Assembly (NCBI GenBank): GCA_046757965.1
Contig: JBHHZI010000012.1
Span: forward strand, 1 to 34,127
DNA from: JBHHZI01 sp046757965
Lineage (GTDB): Bacteria; Acidobacteriota; Polarisedimenticolia; SMYD01
DNA: 34,127 bases
Direction of reading: 5' to 3'
Position numbers and translations under genes: made by a program. Below, in pieces: positions 8,988-17,855 of the stretch. The notes under the pieces are model-generated. The model made no database searches. It saw only the letters and a program-made list of their open reading frames with translations, and was not told the origin of the DNA. The first letter of the stretch is position 1; the number at the start of each line of letters is the position of its first letter.

Positions 8988-11900
8988 ATGTCTCGACTGA
9001 TGATGGGGATCGCGATTCTCTGTTGCGCGCTGCCGTCGGTGTTCTTCGCTCCGGCCCTGGCAGCAGGATCGGCAACCGACGAGATCGAGCCGGCCTTCGC
9101 GGCACTGAAGTGGAGAGAGGTCGGTCCGTACCGCGGCGGGAGGAGTGCCGCGGTGGCCGGGGTTCCCGGACAGGATCGCGTGTATTACTTCGGCGGCACC
9201 GGCGGGGGCGTCTGGAAGACCACCGACGGCGGATTCCACTGGCAGAACGTCTCCGACGGGTTCTTCGGCGGTTCCATCGGCGCCGTGGCCGTGTCCTCGT
9301 GGGATCCCAATGTCATCTATGTGGGCGGCGGTGAGATCACCGTGCGGGGCAATGTCTCCCATGGTGAGGGCGTCTGGAAGTCCACGGATGCCGGCAAGAC
9401 CTGGCGCCACATGGGCCTGTCGGATACACGGCATATCGGACGGATCCGGATCGACCCGCGAAACCCCGACCGGGTGTGGGTGGCGGCTCTCGGCCATCTG
9501 TTCGGCCCGAACAAGGAGCGTGGCGTGTACCGGTCCGACGATGGGGGGCAGACGTGGGCCAACGTCCTGCATGTCAGCGATGAGGTGGGCGCCGCGGATC
9601 TCGCCCTCGATCCCACCAACCCGCGCATTCTCTACGCCACCTTCTGGCGCGTCCTCCGCACTCCGTACAGTCTGGAGAGCGGCGGGGAGGGGTCGGGACT
9701 CTGGAAGACGGTGGACGGCGGGGACACCTGGGAGGAACTGACGGGTCACGAGGGCCTCCCCGAGCCGCCACTGGGCATCAGCGGCATCACCGTCTCGCCG
9801 ACGCATCCTGACAACCTGTACGCCATCATCGAGGCGAAGGAAGGCGGCGTGTTCCGCTCTCGCGACGCCGGCAAGACATGGACCCGCACCAGCAAGAATC
9901 GCAGCTTGCGCCAGAGGGCCTGGTACTACTCCCGCATCTATGCCGACCCCGCCGGCGAGGAGATGGTGTATGTGGTCAACGTGCGCTTCCATCATTCGAC
10001 GGACGGAGGCCGCACCTTCCAGAGTATCTCCACGCCCCATGGCGACAATCACGATCTCTGGATCGATCCCGCCGATCCCCTGCGCATGATCGAGGCCAAC
10101 GACGGTGGCGTGAACGTCAGCACCGACGGCGGCAAGACGTGGACCCCGCAGAACAACCAGCCCACGGCGCAGTTCTACCGGGTGTCCACGGACAACGACT
10201 TTCCCTATCGCCTCCTCGGGGGGCAGCAGGACAACAGTGCAGTGCGGATCCGGTCGCGGGCCGCGTCCGGTGGCGCCATCTCGACCCGCGACTGGGACCC
10301 GACGGCGGGCGGAGAGAGCGGGCACATCGTGGCCAGGCCGGACGACCCCGACGTGGTCTACGGCGGGTCGTACGGTGGGTTTCTCACCATGGTGAATCAC
10401 CGCACGAACGAACGGCGAGCGGTGAACGTGTGGCCCGACAACCCCATGGGCGCAGGCGCCGCCGGTCTGAAGGTCCGGTTCCAGTGGAATTTCCCCATCT
10501 TCTTCTCGCCCCACGACCCCGACCTGCTCTACGCCGCCGGCAACGTGCTGTTTGCCTCGCACGATGGCGGTGAGCACTGGACGGCGCTGAGCCCCGATCT
10601 GACACGCAACGACGTCTCGAGGATGGGGCCGTCCGGCGGGCCGATCACCAAGGACAACACCAGTGTCGAGTACTACGGGACGATCTTCGCGGCGGTCGAA
10701 TCGCCCCGCGAGAAGGGGGTGCTCTGGACGGGGTCCGACGACGGGATGATCCATCTCTCCCGGGACGCGGGCAAGACGTGGAGCGACGTGACACCGAAGC
10801 AGATGCCCGAGTGGACGCAGGTCAATAGCATCGAGGCGGATCCGTTCAACCCGGCGGGACTGTACGTGGCGGCCACCCGCTACAAGCTCGACGACTTCCG
10901 GCCGTACCTGTACAAGACCGACGACTGGGGCAAGACGTGGACGACGATCACGAAGGGCATCGACGCGGACCATTTCACGCGGGTCATCCGGGCCGATCCG
11001 GCGCGCCGGGGTCTGCTCTACGCCGGAACCGAGCAGGGCGTGTACGTCTCGTTCGACGACGGCAGGCACTGGGAGACACTGCAACTGGAACTGCCGATCT
11101 GCCCGGTGACCGACCTTGCTGTGCGCGACCATGACCTGATCGCCGCCACCCAGGGGCGGGGGTTCTGGATTCTCGATGATGTCAGCCCTGTCGAGGAGAT
11201 GACGGCCGATATCCGGAAGGCCGACGTGCATCTGTTCACGCCCCGGCCCACCTACAGGCTCTCCGGGGGACGGCGGTTCGGTGGAGGAGGAGGGAACGCC
11301 GGAACCGCGGCGCCGAACGGCGTCATCTTCTCGTACCTCCTCGGGTCGGAGCCGGCAGCCGACGCCGACCTGACACTGGAGATCCTGGACGACGCTGGCA
11401 ACGTGATCCGGACGTTCACCCGCAAGCCGCCGGAGACGGAGAAGAAGAAAAAAGACGGCGACGACGAGGGCGATGGAGACGACGAGGGCGACGACACACG
11501 TCTCCTCACGGCCGACGCCGGTCTGAATCGATTCGTCTGGGATCTTCGCTATCCACCGGCAAAGAAGTTCAAGGGGATGGTCCTCTGGAACAGCTTCCTG
11601 GCCGGGCCGCGGGCGGTGCCCGGTTCGTATGGCGCGCACCTCACGGTGGGCGAGGCGGATCGCCGGGTGACGTTCACGGTGCTGGCCGACCCCCGTGCCG
11701 CCGCATCGGAGGCGGATCTGGACAGGCAGTTCGAGTTTCTCCTCGACGTGCGCGACAAGGTGAGCGAGGTCCACGAGGCCATCGGCTCCATTCGCACCAT
11801 GGCTGCCCAGCTCGACGAGCTGATCTCCCGGTCGGCGCCGCCGCCGGCGGCCGAGGATGACGACAGTTCCGTGGATGGTCCCGGGCCGGACCCCGAGACC

Positions 11901-12218
11901 TCCGTGGTGGCCGAGGCGGCCAGGGCCCTCAAGGAGAAACTGATCGCGGTGGAGGAGGTCCTCTACCAGACCAAGATGCAGAGCCGGCAGGACCCGCTCA
12001 ACTTCCCGATCCGTCTCAACGACAAGGTGGCCGGCCTGCTCGGTCTGGCCGGTCTCGGCGATGCGGCGCCCACCGCCTCCATGATCCAGGTCCGCGACGA
12101 GCTGTTTGCCGCCATCGATGAGCAGCTCGCGACCCTCGACCATCTCGAGGAACAGGACCTCGGAGACGTCAATCGGCTGGCGCGGGAGACCCGGGTGGAT
12201 TACGTGGCCGGGCGCTGA
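8988..12218 (+). CDS. Exported VPS10/sortilin-like Asp-box beta-propeller protein
   Basis: The 1076-residue product has a signal peptide of about 25 residues (cleavage near ALAAGSA). About 750 residues of propeller repeats follow. I count 11 Asp-box turns of the S/T-x-D-x-G-x-T-W type, among them TTDGGFHW, STDAGKTW, SDDGGQTW, SRDAGKTW (twice), STDGGKTW, SHDGGEHW and TDDWGKTW. Relatives are annotated as glycosyl hydrolase BNR, sortilin or VPS10-domain proteins, and are abundant in Acidobacteriota, Gemmatimonadota and Bacteroidota. No catalytic residues of sialidases can be assigned, so enzymatic activity is not claimed. Near residue 816 a Lys run is followed by an acidic DDEGDGDDEG tract, then a helical C-terminal domain. 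A GAGAGAGG ribosome site precedes the ATG. The last 50 bases overlap the convergent M64 gene. Confidence 0.88.
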   Translation: MSRLMMGIAILCCALPSVFFAPALAAGSATDEIEPAFAALKWREVGPYRGGRSAAVAGVPGQDRVYYFGGTGGGVWKTTDGGFHWQNVSDGFFGGSIGAVAVSSWDPNVIYVGGGEITVRGNVSHGEGVWKSTDAGKTWRHMGLSDTRHIGRIRIDPRNPDRVWVAALGHLFGPNKERGVYRSDDGGQTWANVLHVSDEVGAADLALDPTNPRILYATFWRVLRTPYSLESGGEGSGLWKTVDGGDTWEELTGHEGLPEPPLGISGITVSPTHPDNLYAIIEAKEGGVFRSRDAGKTWTRTSKNRSLRQRAWYYSRIYADPAGEEMVYVVNVRFHHSTDGGRTFQSISTPHGDNHDLWIDPADPLRMIEANDGGVNVSTDGGKTWTPQNNQPTAQFYRVSTDNDFPYRLLGGQQDNSAVRIRSRAASGGAISTRDWDPTAGGESGHIVARPDDPDVVYGGSYGGFLTMVNHRTNERRAVNVWPDNPMGAGAAGLKVRFQWNFPIFFSPHDPDLLYAAGNVLFASHDGGEHWTALSPDLTRNDVSRMGPSGGPITKDNTSVEYYGTIFAAVESPREKGVLWTGSDDGMIHLSRDAGKTWSDVTPKQMPEWTQVNSIEADPFNPAGLYVAATRYKLDDFRPYLYKTDDWGKTWTTITKGIDADHFTRVIRADPARRGLLYAGTEQGVYVSFDDGRHWETLQLELPICPVTDLAVRDHDLIAATQGRGFWILDDVSPVEEMTADIRKADVHLFTPRPTYRLSGGRRFGGGGGNAGTAAPNGVIFSYLLGSEPAADADLTLEILDDAGNVIRTFTRKPPETEKKKKDGDDEGDGDDEGDDTRLLTADAGLNRFVWDLRYPPAKKFKGMVLWNSFLAGPRAVPGSYGAHLTVGEADRRVTFTVLADPRAAASEADLDRQFEFLLDVRDKVSEVHEAIGSIRTMAAQLDELISRSAPPPAAEDDDSSVDGPGPDPETSVVAEAARALKEKLIAVEEVLYQTKMQSRQDPLNFPIRLNDKVAGLLGLAGLGDAAPTASMIQVRDELFAAIDEQLATLDHLEEQDLGDVNRLARETRVDYVAGR

Positions 12219-13716
12219 CCGCGGCCGGATGGCCGGCCGGCGCCGGCTCGGGACGTGCATACAGGTCGATGATCCGTGAGATGGCTCTCCGGCAGACGGG
12301 ACAGAAGCCGACCCGATCCCGGCTGAACATGATGCAGTCGGTCGTCGGCCGGAAGAGGCCCGTGGCCTCGTAGGAGGCGCCCTCGAAGGCACCGACCGTG
12401 TGCGAGTAGCGCATGCCGGACAGCATCCCGGTCTCGATGGCGCGTTGCCGGCGGAACAGGGCATCGAATTCCGCCTCCGGGGCATGGGCGTCGATGAGGG
12501 CCTGCCGCTTCTCGCCCATGAGCCGGGCATGGTCCTCGTACCGTTTCTTCTCCCAGGGTGTGGGCACCGGCGTCCCGGGTTCGACCAGGTCGCCCCACTT
12601 CAGCCGGGCCGGGTCGGCCAGCGCGGTGATGTTCGGCTCCCACGGTTCAGGGCGTGCAGGACCGCCGGTCTCGTACGCCACCGGGGAGGTGTAGTACTCG
12701 TCGGCGAGGGCGGCGAAGTGGTGACCGAACTCGTGAACGAAGACATACTCCGCGAACTCCGAATCGACCGATGTGGCGGCCTGGGCATTGAAGATGCCGC
12801 CACCCCCGTACTGCTTCTCGTTGACCAGGATCTCCACGAACTCGTACGGGGCGGCGGAGGCGGCGTCCCGCAGGGCCCGGTCGTCCAGGGTCAGCAGATA
12901 CCGTTCCGAGTCGAAGATGTTGAACGTGGTGCCGAGACGGTTGCGACGGAACCGGCCGACCTGCGGTCGGCTGATGCCGGCGACGGCGACGGGAAGCGGC
13001 AGGAGCCAGACATTGAAGTCGCTCCGGCGTTCCGAGAAAGGAGGCTCGGCGAAGAGTGCTCTCACCAGGCGGGCCGCATCGGCCCGGAACTTCGGCATCT
13101 GCCGGGCGGTATAGCCGTCGGCGACAATGACCAGGTCCACCTTGGTGGCCGGAGGTCCGTTCTCGATCAGGGCCTCGACACCGACCTCCGGGGGCCGGGG
13201 AGACGGATTGACGGAGCGCGACCCGGGGTCGATGAACGTCGTCCAGATCTTGTGAAACTCCTGATCCGGGCCGCGCTTCTCGAGTGTGATCCGCACGGGT
13301 CGGCGCGGCCACGGAAGTCGAAGCGATTCCGAGAAGGTCCGGTGTGTCTTGCGGGCCTCCGGTGTCGTCGCCCACTCGCCGTACACGGAGGCGAATCCGC
13401 GGGAGTAGATGACGCGCTTCGATGCCACATCGACCACCTCGAAGAAGGACGTCCCGAGGTTCGTGGTGTCGAGAAGGCGGGTGCGACTGCCGGCCCAGGC
13501 GCCGTCGTCCACCACACGATCCAGACTGAGGATCTCCGGGCCGGGTCCACCGGTGTGGTAGAGGTCCACCCGCATGGTCCGGCCGGTGAAGACGTCGTCG
13601 AAGCGCGGGGTTCCGGCGCGGGCCACCGGGTCCGTGCCGGTGGCGAGGAGAAGAAGAACCGCAGCGGCGATGCCGGCCATGGAGGACGGGCGCCTTCTCG
13701 GGTGGAGGTGATTCAT
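12169..13716 (-). CDS. Secreted M64 family (IgA peptidase-like) metallopeptidase
   Basis: The 515-residue product carries the M64 zinc site: HEFGH at residues 328-332 followed by ADEY (DEY at 339-341), the extended HExxH pattern of this family. An N-terminal hydrophobic segment (about residues 12-34) indicates export. An N-terminal beta-rich region precedes the peptidase domain, which begins near VDLVIVADGYT. Close to the C-terminus a CIM...FCPVCRR cysteine cluster matches other M64 proteins. The known M64 member from Clostridium ramosum cleaves IgA; environmental homologues have unknown substrates. The ATG overlaps the symporter stop (ATGA), so translation is coupled. The C-terminus is proline-rich, and its final codons overlap the convergent Asp-box gene by 50 bases. 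Confidence 0.88.
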   Translation of the reverse strand: MNHLHPRRRPSSMAGIAAAVLLLLATGTDPVARAGTPRFDDVFTGRTMRVDLYHTGGPGPEILSLDRVVDDGAWAGSRTRLLDTTNLGTSFFEVVDVASKRVIYSRGFASVYGEWATTPEARKTHRTFSESLRLPWPRRPVRITLEKRGPDQEFHKIWTTFIDPGSRSVNPSPRPPEVGVEALIENGPPATKVDLVIVADGYTARQMPKFRADAARLVRALFAEPPFSERRSDFNVWLLPLPVAVAGISRPQVGRFRRNRLGTTFNIFDSERYLLTLDDRALRDAASAAPYEFVEILVNEKQYGGGGIFNAQAATSVDSEFAEYVFVHEFGHHFAALADEYYTSPVAYETGGPARPEPWEPNITALADPARLKWGDLVEPGTPVPTPWEKKRYEDHARLMGEKRQALIDAHAPEAEFDALFRRQRAIETGMLSGMRYSHTVGAFEGASYEATGLFRPTTDCIMFSRDRVGFCPVCRRAISRIIDLYARPEPAPAGHPAAVSARPRNPPGSPAPAD

Positions 13717-15155
13717 GGTCGGTGTCTCCCCGGGTGGTCATGGATGGCCCCGGCGCCGCCGGCGGCGATGGCCAGGGCGACGACGAACGGCGCCAGCCGT
13801 TCCGCCACATCTGCCGGCGTGTCCGGAAGCAGGTGGAAAATGACGGTCAGCCCGAAGCCGCAGCAGATGGCGGAGAGGATGGCCGCCGAGCGCACCCGGC
13901 GGCCCGACAGGCGGATCAGGAGAACCGGGCCGAACGCCGAGCCGACCGCGTGCCAGGCAAACAGGACGCGCGAGAAGATGCGGTCCGGGATCATCAGGGC
14001 CAGGGCGACGGCCAGGGCGCTGACCATCGTCACCACCCATCGGGATCGCGCCAGCCCTCCGACAGGGGTCCGCTGTCGCGTGCGGGTCCGGGACAGATCG
14101 TGGGAGATCGACGAGGCCGCCACCAGGAGCTGGCTGTCCGCCGTGGACATGATGGCGGACAGGACGGCGGCGATCATGATGCCGGCGACGACCGGCGTCA
14201 GGAGATGGTCGGTGAGCGCGAAGAAAATCTGCTCCCCATCGGCCAGGTGCGAGATGAGAATCCGCCCGCACCAGCCGACGATGAGGGTCCCCGCGTAGAT
14301 GATCATCGCCCAGGCGATGGCGATGACCCGCCCCTGGGCCAGCGCCGCCCGATCCCGCAGGGCCATGAACCGGTTCACCACGTGGGGCTGCCCGGGATAA
14401 CCCAGACCGATGCCGAGGGTGCCGGCCACGAAGGCGATCCCGACCCACACCGGCCCGGGGCCCGGCCAGCCGCCGGTGCCCTCGCCGCCGGCGGCGTGAA
14501 GAGCCCCCCACAGTGGCCGCGGCCCTCCCACGGCGACGACGGCGGCCACCGGCAACACCACCGCGGCTCCCACCATCAGCAGGCCCTGCACCGTGTCTGT
14601 GACACTCACCGCCCAGAAGCCGCCGAGCCAGGTGTAGAGAACGATGACGGCGGCTCCGATGACGATGCTGGTGGCGATCGGCAGGTGAAAGCTGGTGGCG
14701 AAGGCGTTGCCGGCTGCCTGGAACTGGGCGGCGACATAGAACACGAAGGAGAAGAGGATGACGCCGGAGGCCACGCGGACGATGGTCGGGTGGAGCGGGT
14801 CGCGCCGGTCGCCGGCGATGACCTCCGTCAGGGTCAGGGCATTCTCGTCACGGCTGACCGCCATGAGGCGCGGAGCGACCCACAGCCAGTTGATGAGAAA
14901 CCCGCAGACCGTGGCGGGAAACAGCCAGACCGCCGGGGCGCCCAGGGAGAAGGCCGCCCCGCTGACCCCGAGGAGAGTCCAGGCCGACGAGGAACTCGCG
15001 GAGGCACTGATCGCGGCCACCCATGACCCGAGCTGCCGGCCGCCCAGAAAGAAGTCCGAGGTGTCGCGTGTCCGTCGATGGGCCCAGACGCCGATGACCA
15101 CGAGGACCATCTGGTAGGCGAGAAGGGTGACGAGGATCCAGTGTGGACGCGACAT
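13713..15155 (-). CDS. Sodium:solute symporter (SSS family, PutP-like)
   Basis: The 480-residue product is an inner-membrane protein with about 13 hydrophobic helices. Family hallmarks are visible: DFFLGGRQLGSW and a Ser-rich SASASSSSAWTLLG stretch in the first helices, the GYPGQPHVVNRFMA motif seen in PutP-like carriers, and IMSTADSQLLVASSSISHD, which includes the region of the conserved Na+-site serines. Known relatives import proline, pantothenate, sugars or other small solutes with Na+. The GYPGQPH motif favours a proline or amino-acid carrier, but this is inference. ATG 15155 is preferred over GTG 15173, because the protein then starts just before the first helix. The stop overlaps the start of the M64 peptidase gene, and the GT fusion gene ends 48 bases upstream. 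Confidence 0.88.
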   Translation of the reverse strand: MSRPHWILVTLLAYQMVLVVIGVWAHRRTRDTSDFFLGGRQLGSWVAAISASASSSSAWTLLGVSGAAFSLGAPAVWLFPATVCGFLINWLWVAPRLMAVSRDENALTLTEVIAGDRRDPLHPTIVRVASGVILFSFVFYVAAQFQAAGNAFATSFHLPIATSIVIGAAVIVLYTWLGGFWAVSVTDTVQGLLMVGAAVVLPVAAVVAVGGPRPLWGALHAAGGEGTGGWPGPGPVWVGIAFVAGTLGIGLGYPGQPHVVNRFMALRDRAALAQGRVIAIAWAMIIYAGTLIVGWCGRILISHLADGEQIFFALTDHLLTPVVAGIMIAAVLSAIMSTADSQLLVAASSISHDLSRTRTRQRTPVGGLARSRWVVTMVSALAVALALMIPDRIFSRVLFAWHAVGSAFGPVLLIRLSGRRVRSAAILSAICCGFGLTVIFHLLPDTPADVAERLAPFVVALAIAAGGAGAIHDHPGRHRP

Positions 15156-15203
15156 GGCGGCCGAGATTAACACGGGCCAGCCACGGCCGGCACCGGGCAG
15201 CCG

Positions 15204-17621
15204 TCAGCGGGAAAAGATGGAGTGAGAGATCGTCCCGGAGGGGGACGGCAGGTGGGCCAGGAAGATGTGTCCGCGCCCCCCGATCTCGATCAACGAGTGA
15301 GACCCGCCCAGGTGCTCACGAAGTTCGGGAAGGTACCTGCGGTCGGTGATCAGAACGGTTGACGGGTGACGCGCGACCAGGTCGGTCAATTCGTCGATCT
15401 GGGCCGGAGTGAAGTCGCGGACGGCATCATGGCGGATGAAGAACAGGCCGGCGTCGGTCGGTGTGCCCAGCGCCACCACCGGTGTCGCCGGGTCATGGTC
15501 ACTGTCCCGGATCTGGAGGGCCTGCGCCGGGAGAGAGCGCAGGAAGGCGATGTCGGGGAAGACATCGAGCAGCAGCACGGCGGACAGCACCAGGGAAGCC
15601 GTCGCCGTGACCGTCCAGGCGGGCGAGTGACGCCGGATGCGACCGGCGAGAACGGCGATGAGGAGGAGAACGGTGACGGCGAGGACCGACCCGTCCAGAA
15701 GATGCGTGTCGAAGGGCGCCTGGCGGTCCAGGATGCGGTCCACGAACCCGGCGATGATGACCACCGGCAGGATGGCCAGCGAGGCCAGCCCGGGCAGACG
15801 TCGCACGGTGTCGGCCAGGCGTGACGACATGGTCTCCCGGTGGACGATGTGAGAGAGGACGACGCCGGTGGCCAGGCACAGCGGGGGCAGGGCCGGAAGG
15901 ATGTAGGTCGGCAGCTTGCTGGCAGACAGCGAGAAGAAGCCGATGATCCAGGCGGCGGCGAGCAGGAGGTAGCCCATCTCCCGGGTGCGCGCCCGCCGCA
16001 CGGCAGCCGTCTTGCTGCCGAGGAACAGACCGACCGCCGGCAGCAGCACGGCACCCGGCGCCATCATCAGGACGAGCGCGGGAGCATAGAACCACCAGGG
16101 CTCCTGGTGAACGAACCCGCTGACGAAGCGCTGGATATTGTGCTGCCAGAAGAAGTGATGCAGGAACTCTTCCTGCCGCGACGAGACCATCACGAACCAG
16201 GGCACACACACCGCCCCCGAGACGCCGGCGAAGATCGCCCAGTGATGCAGAGCCGGCCCGGTCCGGTCGCGGGTCAGCCACAGGTGGGCGGCGAGGGGCA
16301 CGAGGCACAGGATGGCGATCACCGGTCCCTTGACCAGGATACCCAGACCACAGGCGATGGCCGCCAGCAGCCACCAGCGCCAGCGGACGCGGTTCTTCCC
16401 CAGGGCGAGACACGATGCCAGGAGCAGGGTGGTGGTGAACAGGGTGAGCAGGGCATCCATGATCAGGAACCGCCCTGCGGCGGCGAACCCGACACAGGTC
16501 AGCAGGACCACCGCTCCCAGTCCGGCCGCCCGCCGGCCGACCAGTCGCCGTCCCAGGCCGTAGACGACGAGCAGCGTGAGGAACGCGGCCAGCGCGCTGG
16601 GTAATCGCGCCGACGCCTCTCCCGGGCCGGCGAGCCGGTAGCTGGCCGCGGTCAGCCAGTACAGCAGCGGAGGTTTGTCCAGGTACGGCTGCCCGTGCAG
16701 TGTGGGGACCACCAGGTCGCCGGAGTCGAGCATCTCCCGCGCGATCTGCGCGTTACGGGTCTCGTCGGGGTCGATGAGCGGGTAGCCCAGGTGGCTGAAC
16801 AGCAGGATGGCGGCGATCCCGACCACGATCGCCTCGGGGAGCAATGAACGACGTCGCCGCCGGGCGGTCGCCGCCGCCGGATGCGCCCGCCCGATCTGTG
16901 GGAACAGCACGGAGGTCCACCAGAAACGCAGAAGCTCGGCCACGACGGGAAAGGCGTGGCCCAGGGAGACCTTGCTGGACCCGGCGCGGCGCGGGCGATG
17001 GGTGACCCCGATCTCCGCCACCGAGAGACCCTGGAGCCGCGCCTTGGTGAGCATCTCGGCGTTGATGAAGAACCCCGGACTGCTCGGAGCCAGGCGCTGC
17101 AGGGCTCGGCGATGGAACAGCTTCAGAGCGCAGTCGCAATCGCGCACTCCCGTGCCCAGGAGCGTCCGGGCGAGCTGGTTATAGACGCGGGCGTAGAAGC
17201 GCCGCCGGGTGGGGTCTTGACGGGCGATGCGATAACCGCAGGCGATGTCGTGGCGGCTGCAGAGCAGAACCAGGCCATCCAGCTCGCTCACGTCGAACTG
17301 GCAATCTGCGTCGGTGAAGCCGACCAGCTCGAAGGTCGCCGCATCGAAACCGGTGCGCAGGGCGGCGCCATAGCCCTGGTTGCTCGCATGGGACAGGACG
17401 CGGACGTTGCCCAGCCGGCTGGCCGCCTGCCGGGCGCGTGCCGCCGTGGCGTCGGTGCTCCCGTCGTTGACGACGAGGATCTCGAAGCGGTCGGTGAGCC
17501 GCGACAGGGCCGCATGGGCCTCGCCGATGGCCTCCGCGATGGAGTCCTGCTCGTTGAATCCCGGCAGGATCAAGGAGATACCCGGCCGGGAAGCGGGCGC
17601 GGCGTTCTGGCGTGTGTCCAT
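15204..17621 (-). CDS. Bifunctional GT2 glycosyltransferase / GT-C (ArnT- or PMT-like) integral membrane transferase fusion
   Basis: The 805-residue protein joins two enzymes normally encoded separately. Residues 14-245 are a family 2 glycosyltransferase of the dolichyl-phosphate mannose synthase or ArnC type: LPGFNEQDS, VVNDGSTD and an acidic DAD at 104-106. From about residue 262 a GT-C fold follows: LIDPDETRNAQIAREM (about 275-295) and YLDKPPLLYWL are hallmarks of ArnT/PMT-like lipid-linked sugar transferases, with roughly 11-12 membrane helices after them. Inference: the GT2 half charges a polyprenyl phosphate with a sugar, and the GT-C half transfers it to an acceptor outside the inner membrane. 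The acceptor is unknown. ATG 17621 is preferred over TTG 17675, although neither has a strong ribosome site. The symporter gene lies 48 bases downstream. Confidence 0.88.
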   Translation of the reverse strand: MDTRQNAAPASRPGISLILPGFNEQDSIAEAIGEAHAALSRLTDRFEILVVNDGSTDATAARARQAASRLGNVRVLSHASNQGYGAALRTGFDAATFELVGFTDADCQFDVSELDGLVLLCSRHDIACGYRIARQDPTRRRFYARVYNQLARTLLGTGVRDCDCALKLFHRRALQRLAPSSPGFFINAEMLTKARLQGLSVAEIGVTHRPRRAGSSKVSLGHAFPVVAELLRFWWTSVLFPQIGRAHPAAATARRRRRSLLPEAIVVGIAAILLFSHLGYPLIDPDETRNAQIAREMLDSGDLVVPTLHGQPYLDKPPLLYWLTAASYRLAGPGEASARLPSALAAFLTLLVVYGLGRRLVGRRAAGLGAVVLLTCVGFAAAGRFLIMDALLTLFTTTLLLASCLALGKNRVRWRWWLLAAIACGLGILVKGPVIAILCLVPLAAHLWLTRDRTGPALHHWAIFAGVSGAVCVPWFVMVSSRQEEFLHHFFWQHNIQRFVSGFVHQEPWWFYAPALVLMMAPGAVLLPAVGLFLGSKTAAVRRARTREMGYLLLAAAWIIGFFSLSASKLPTYILPALPPLCLATGVVLSHIVHRETMSSRLADTVRRLPGLASLAILPVVIIAGFVDRILDRQAPFDTHLLDGSVLAVTVLLLIAVLAGRIRRHSPAWTVTATASLVLSAVLLLDVFPDIAFLRSLPAQALQIRDSDHDPATPVVALGTPTDAGLFFIRHDAVRDFTPAQIDELTDLVARHPSTVLITDRRYLPELREHLGGSHSLIEIGGRGHIFLAHLPSPSGTISHSIFSR

Positions 17622-17690
17622 CAGTGCAGGCGGGTCCGGCCGGCCGGGATCCGGCGCCGAGGGTTCCCCGGGCAAGACAGCCGGACGATA

Positions 17691-17797
17691 TCAGTCCCGG
17701 GTCTCGACCACCAGCAGGGAGACGTCGTCCTGGATGCGGCCGCTGGCACTCCAGTCGCGCATCCGACCCAGCACCCCGGCGAGGGGGTGTCGAGACG
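17691..17797 (-). pseudogene. 3' remnant of a SpoIIE/PP2C-type serine phosphatase gene
   Basis: Read on the minus strand, the codons ending at the TGA (17691-17693) give a peptide that closes with GRIQDDVSLLVVETRD. This closely resembles the usual C-terminus of SpoIIE-type PP2C phosphatases (QDD[VI][TS]LLVV plus a few residues), where the Asp pair binds metal. The preceding residues (HPLAGVLGRMRDWSASG) would fit the last helix. Only about 33 codons look coding. Upstream the frame runs into the hairpin at 17801-17834 and the Arg-rich protein gene, with no start codon, ribosome site or catalytic domain. I read it as a deletion remnant. A chance resemblance is possible because the match is short. 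Confidence 0.5.
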
Positions 17798-17800
17798 AAG

Positions 17801-17834
17801 AGGGCCCGGCTCCCGTGGCCGGGAACCGGGCCCT
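17801..17834 (-). terminator. Hairpin terminator after the Arg-rich exported protein gene
   Basis: Two 9-base arms, AGGGCCCGG and CCGGGCCCT, flank an inner 5-base stem (TCCCG/CGGGA) with a 4-base loop. The whole 34-base element is symmetrical except for one mismatched pair. It lies 21 bases past the minus-strand stop at 17856. The bases after it on that strand (CTTCGTCTCG) are only weakly T-rich, so it is a strong hairpin but not a textbook intrinsic terminator. Confidence 0.65.
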
Positions 17835-17855
17835 GGTCGACCTGCGAAGGTTCCG

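Noticed and set aside
8736..12530. A 1264-codon open frame on the minus strand
   Set aside because: It is antisense to the Asp-box gene, shows no recognisable motif, and has no ribosome site or signal peptide. The plus-strand gene explains the region.
12400..14298. A 632-codon open frame on the plus strand
   Set aside because: It is antisense to the M64 and symporter genes, both of which carry clear family motifs.
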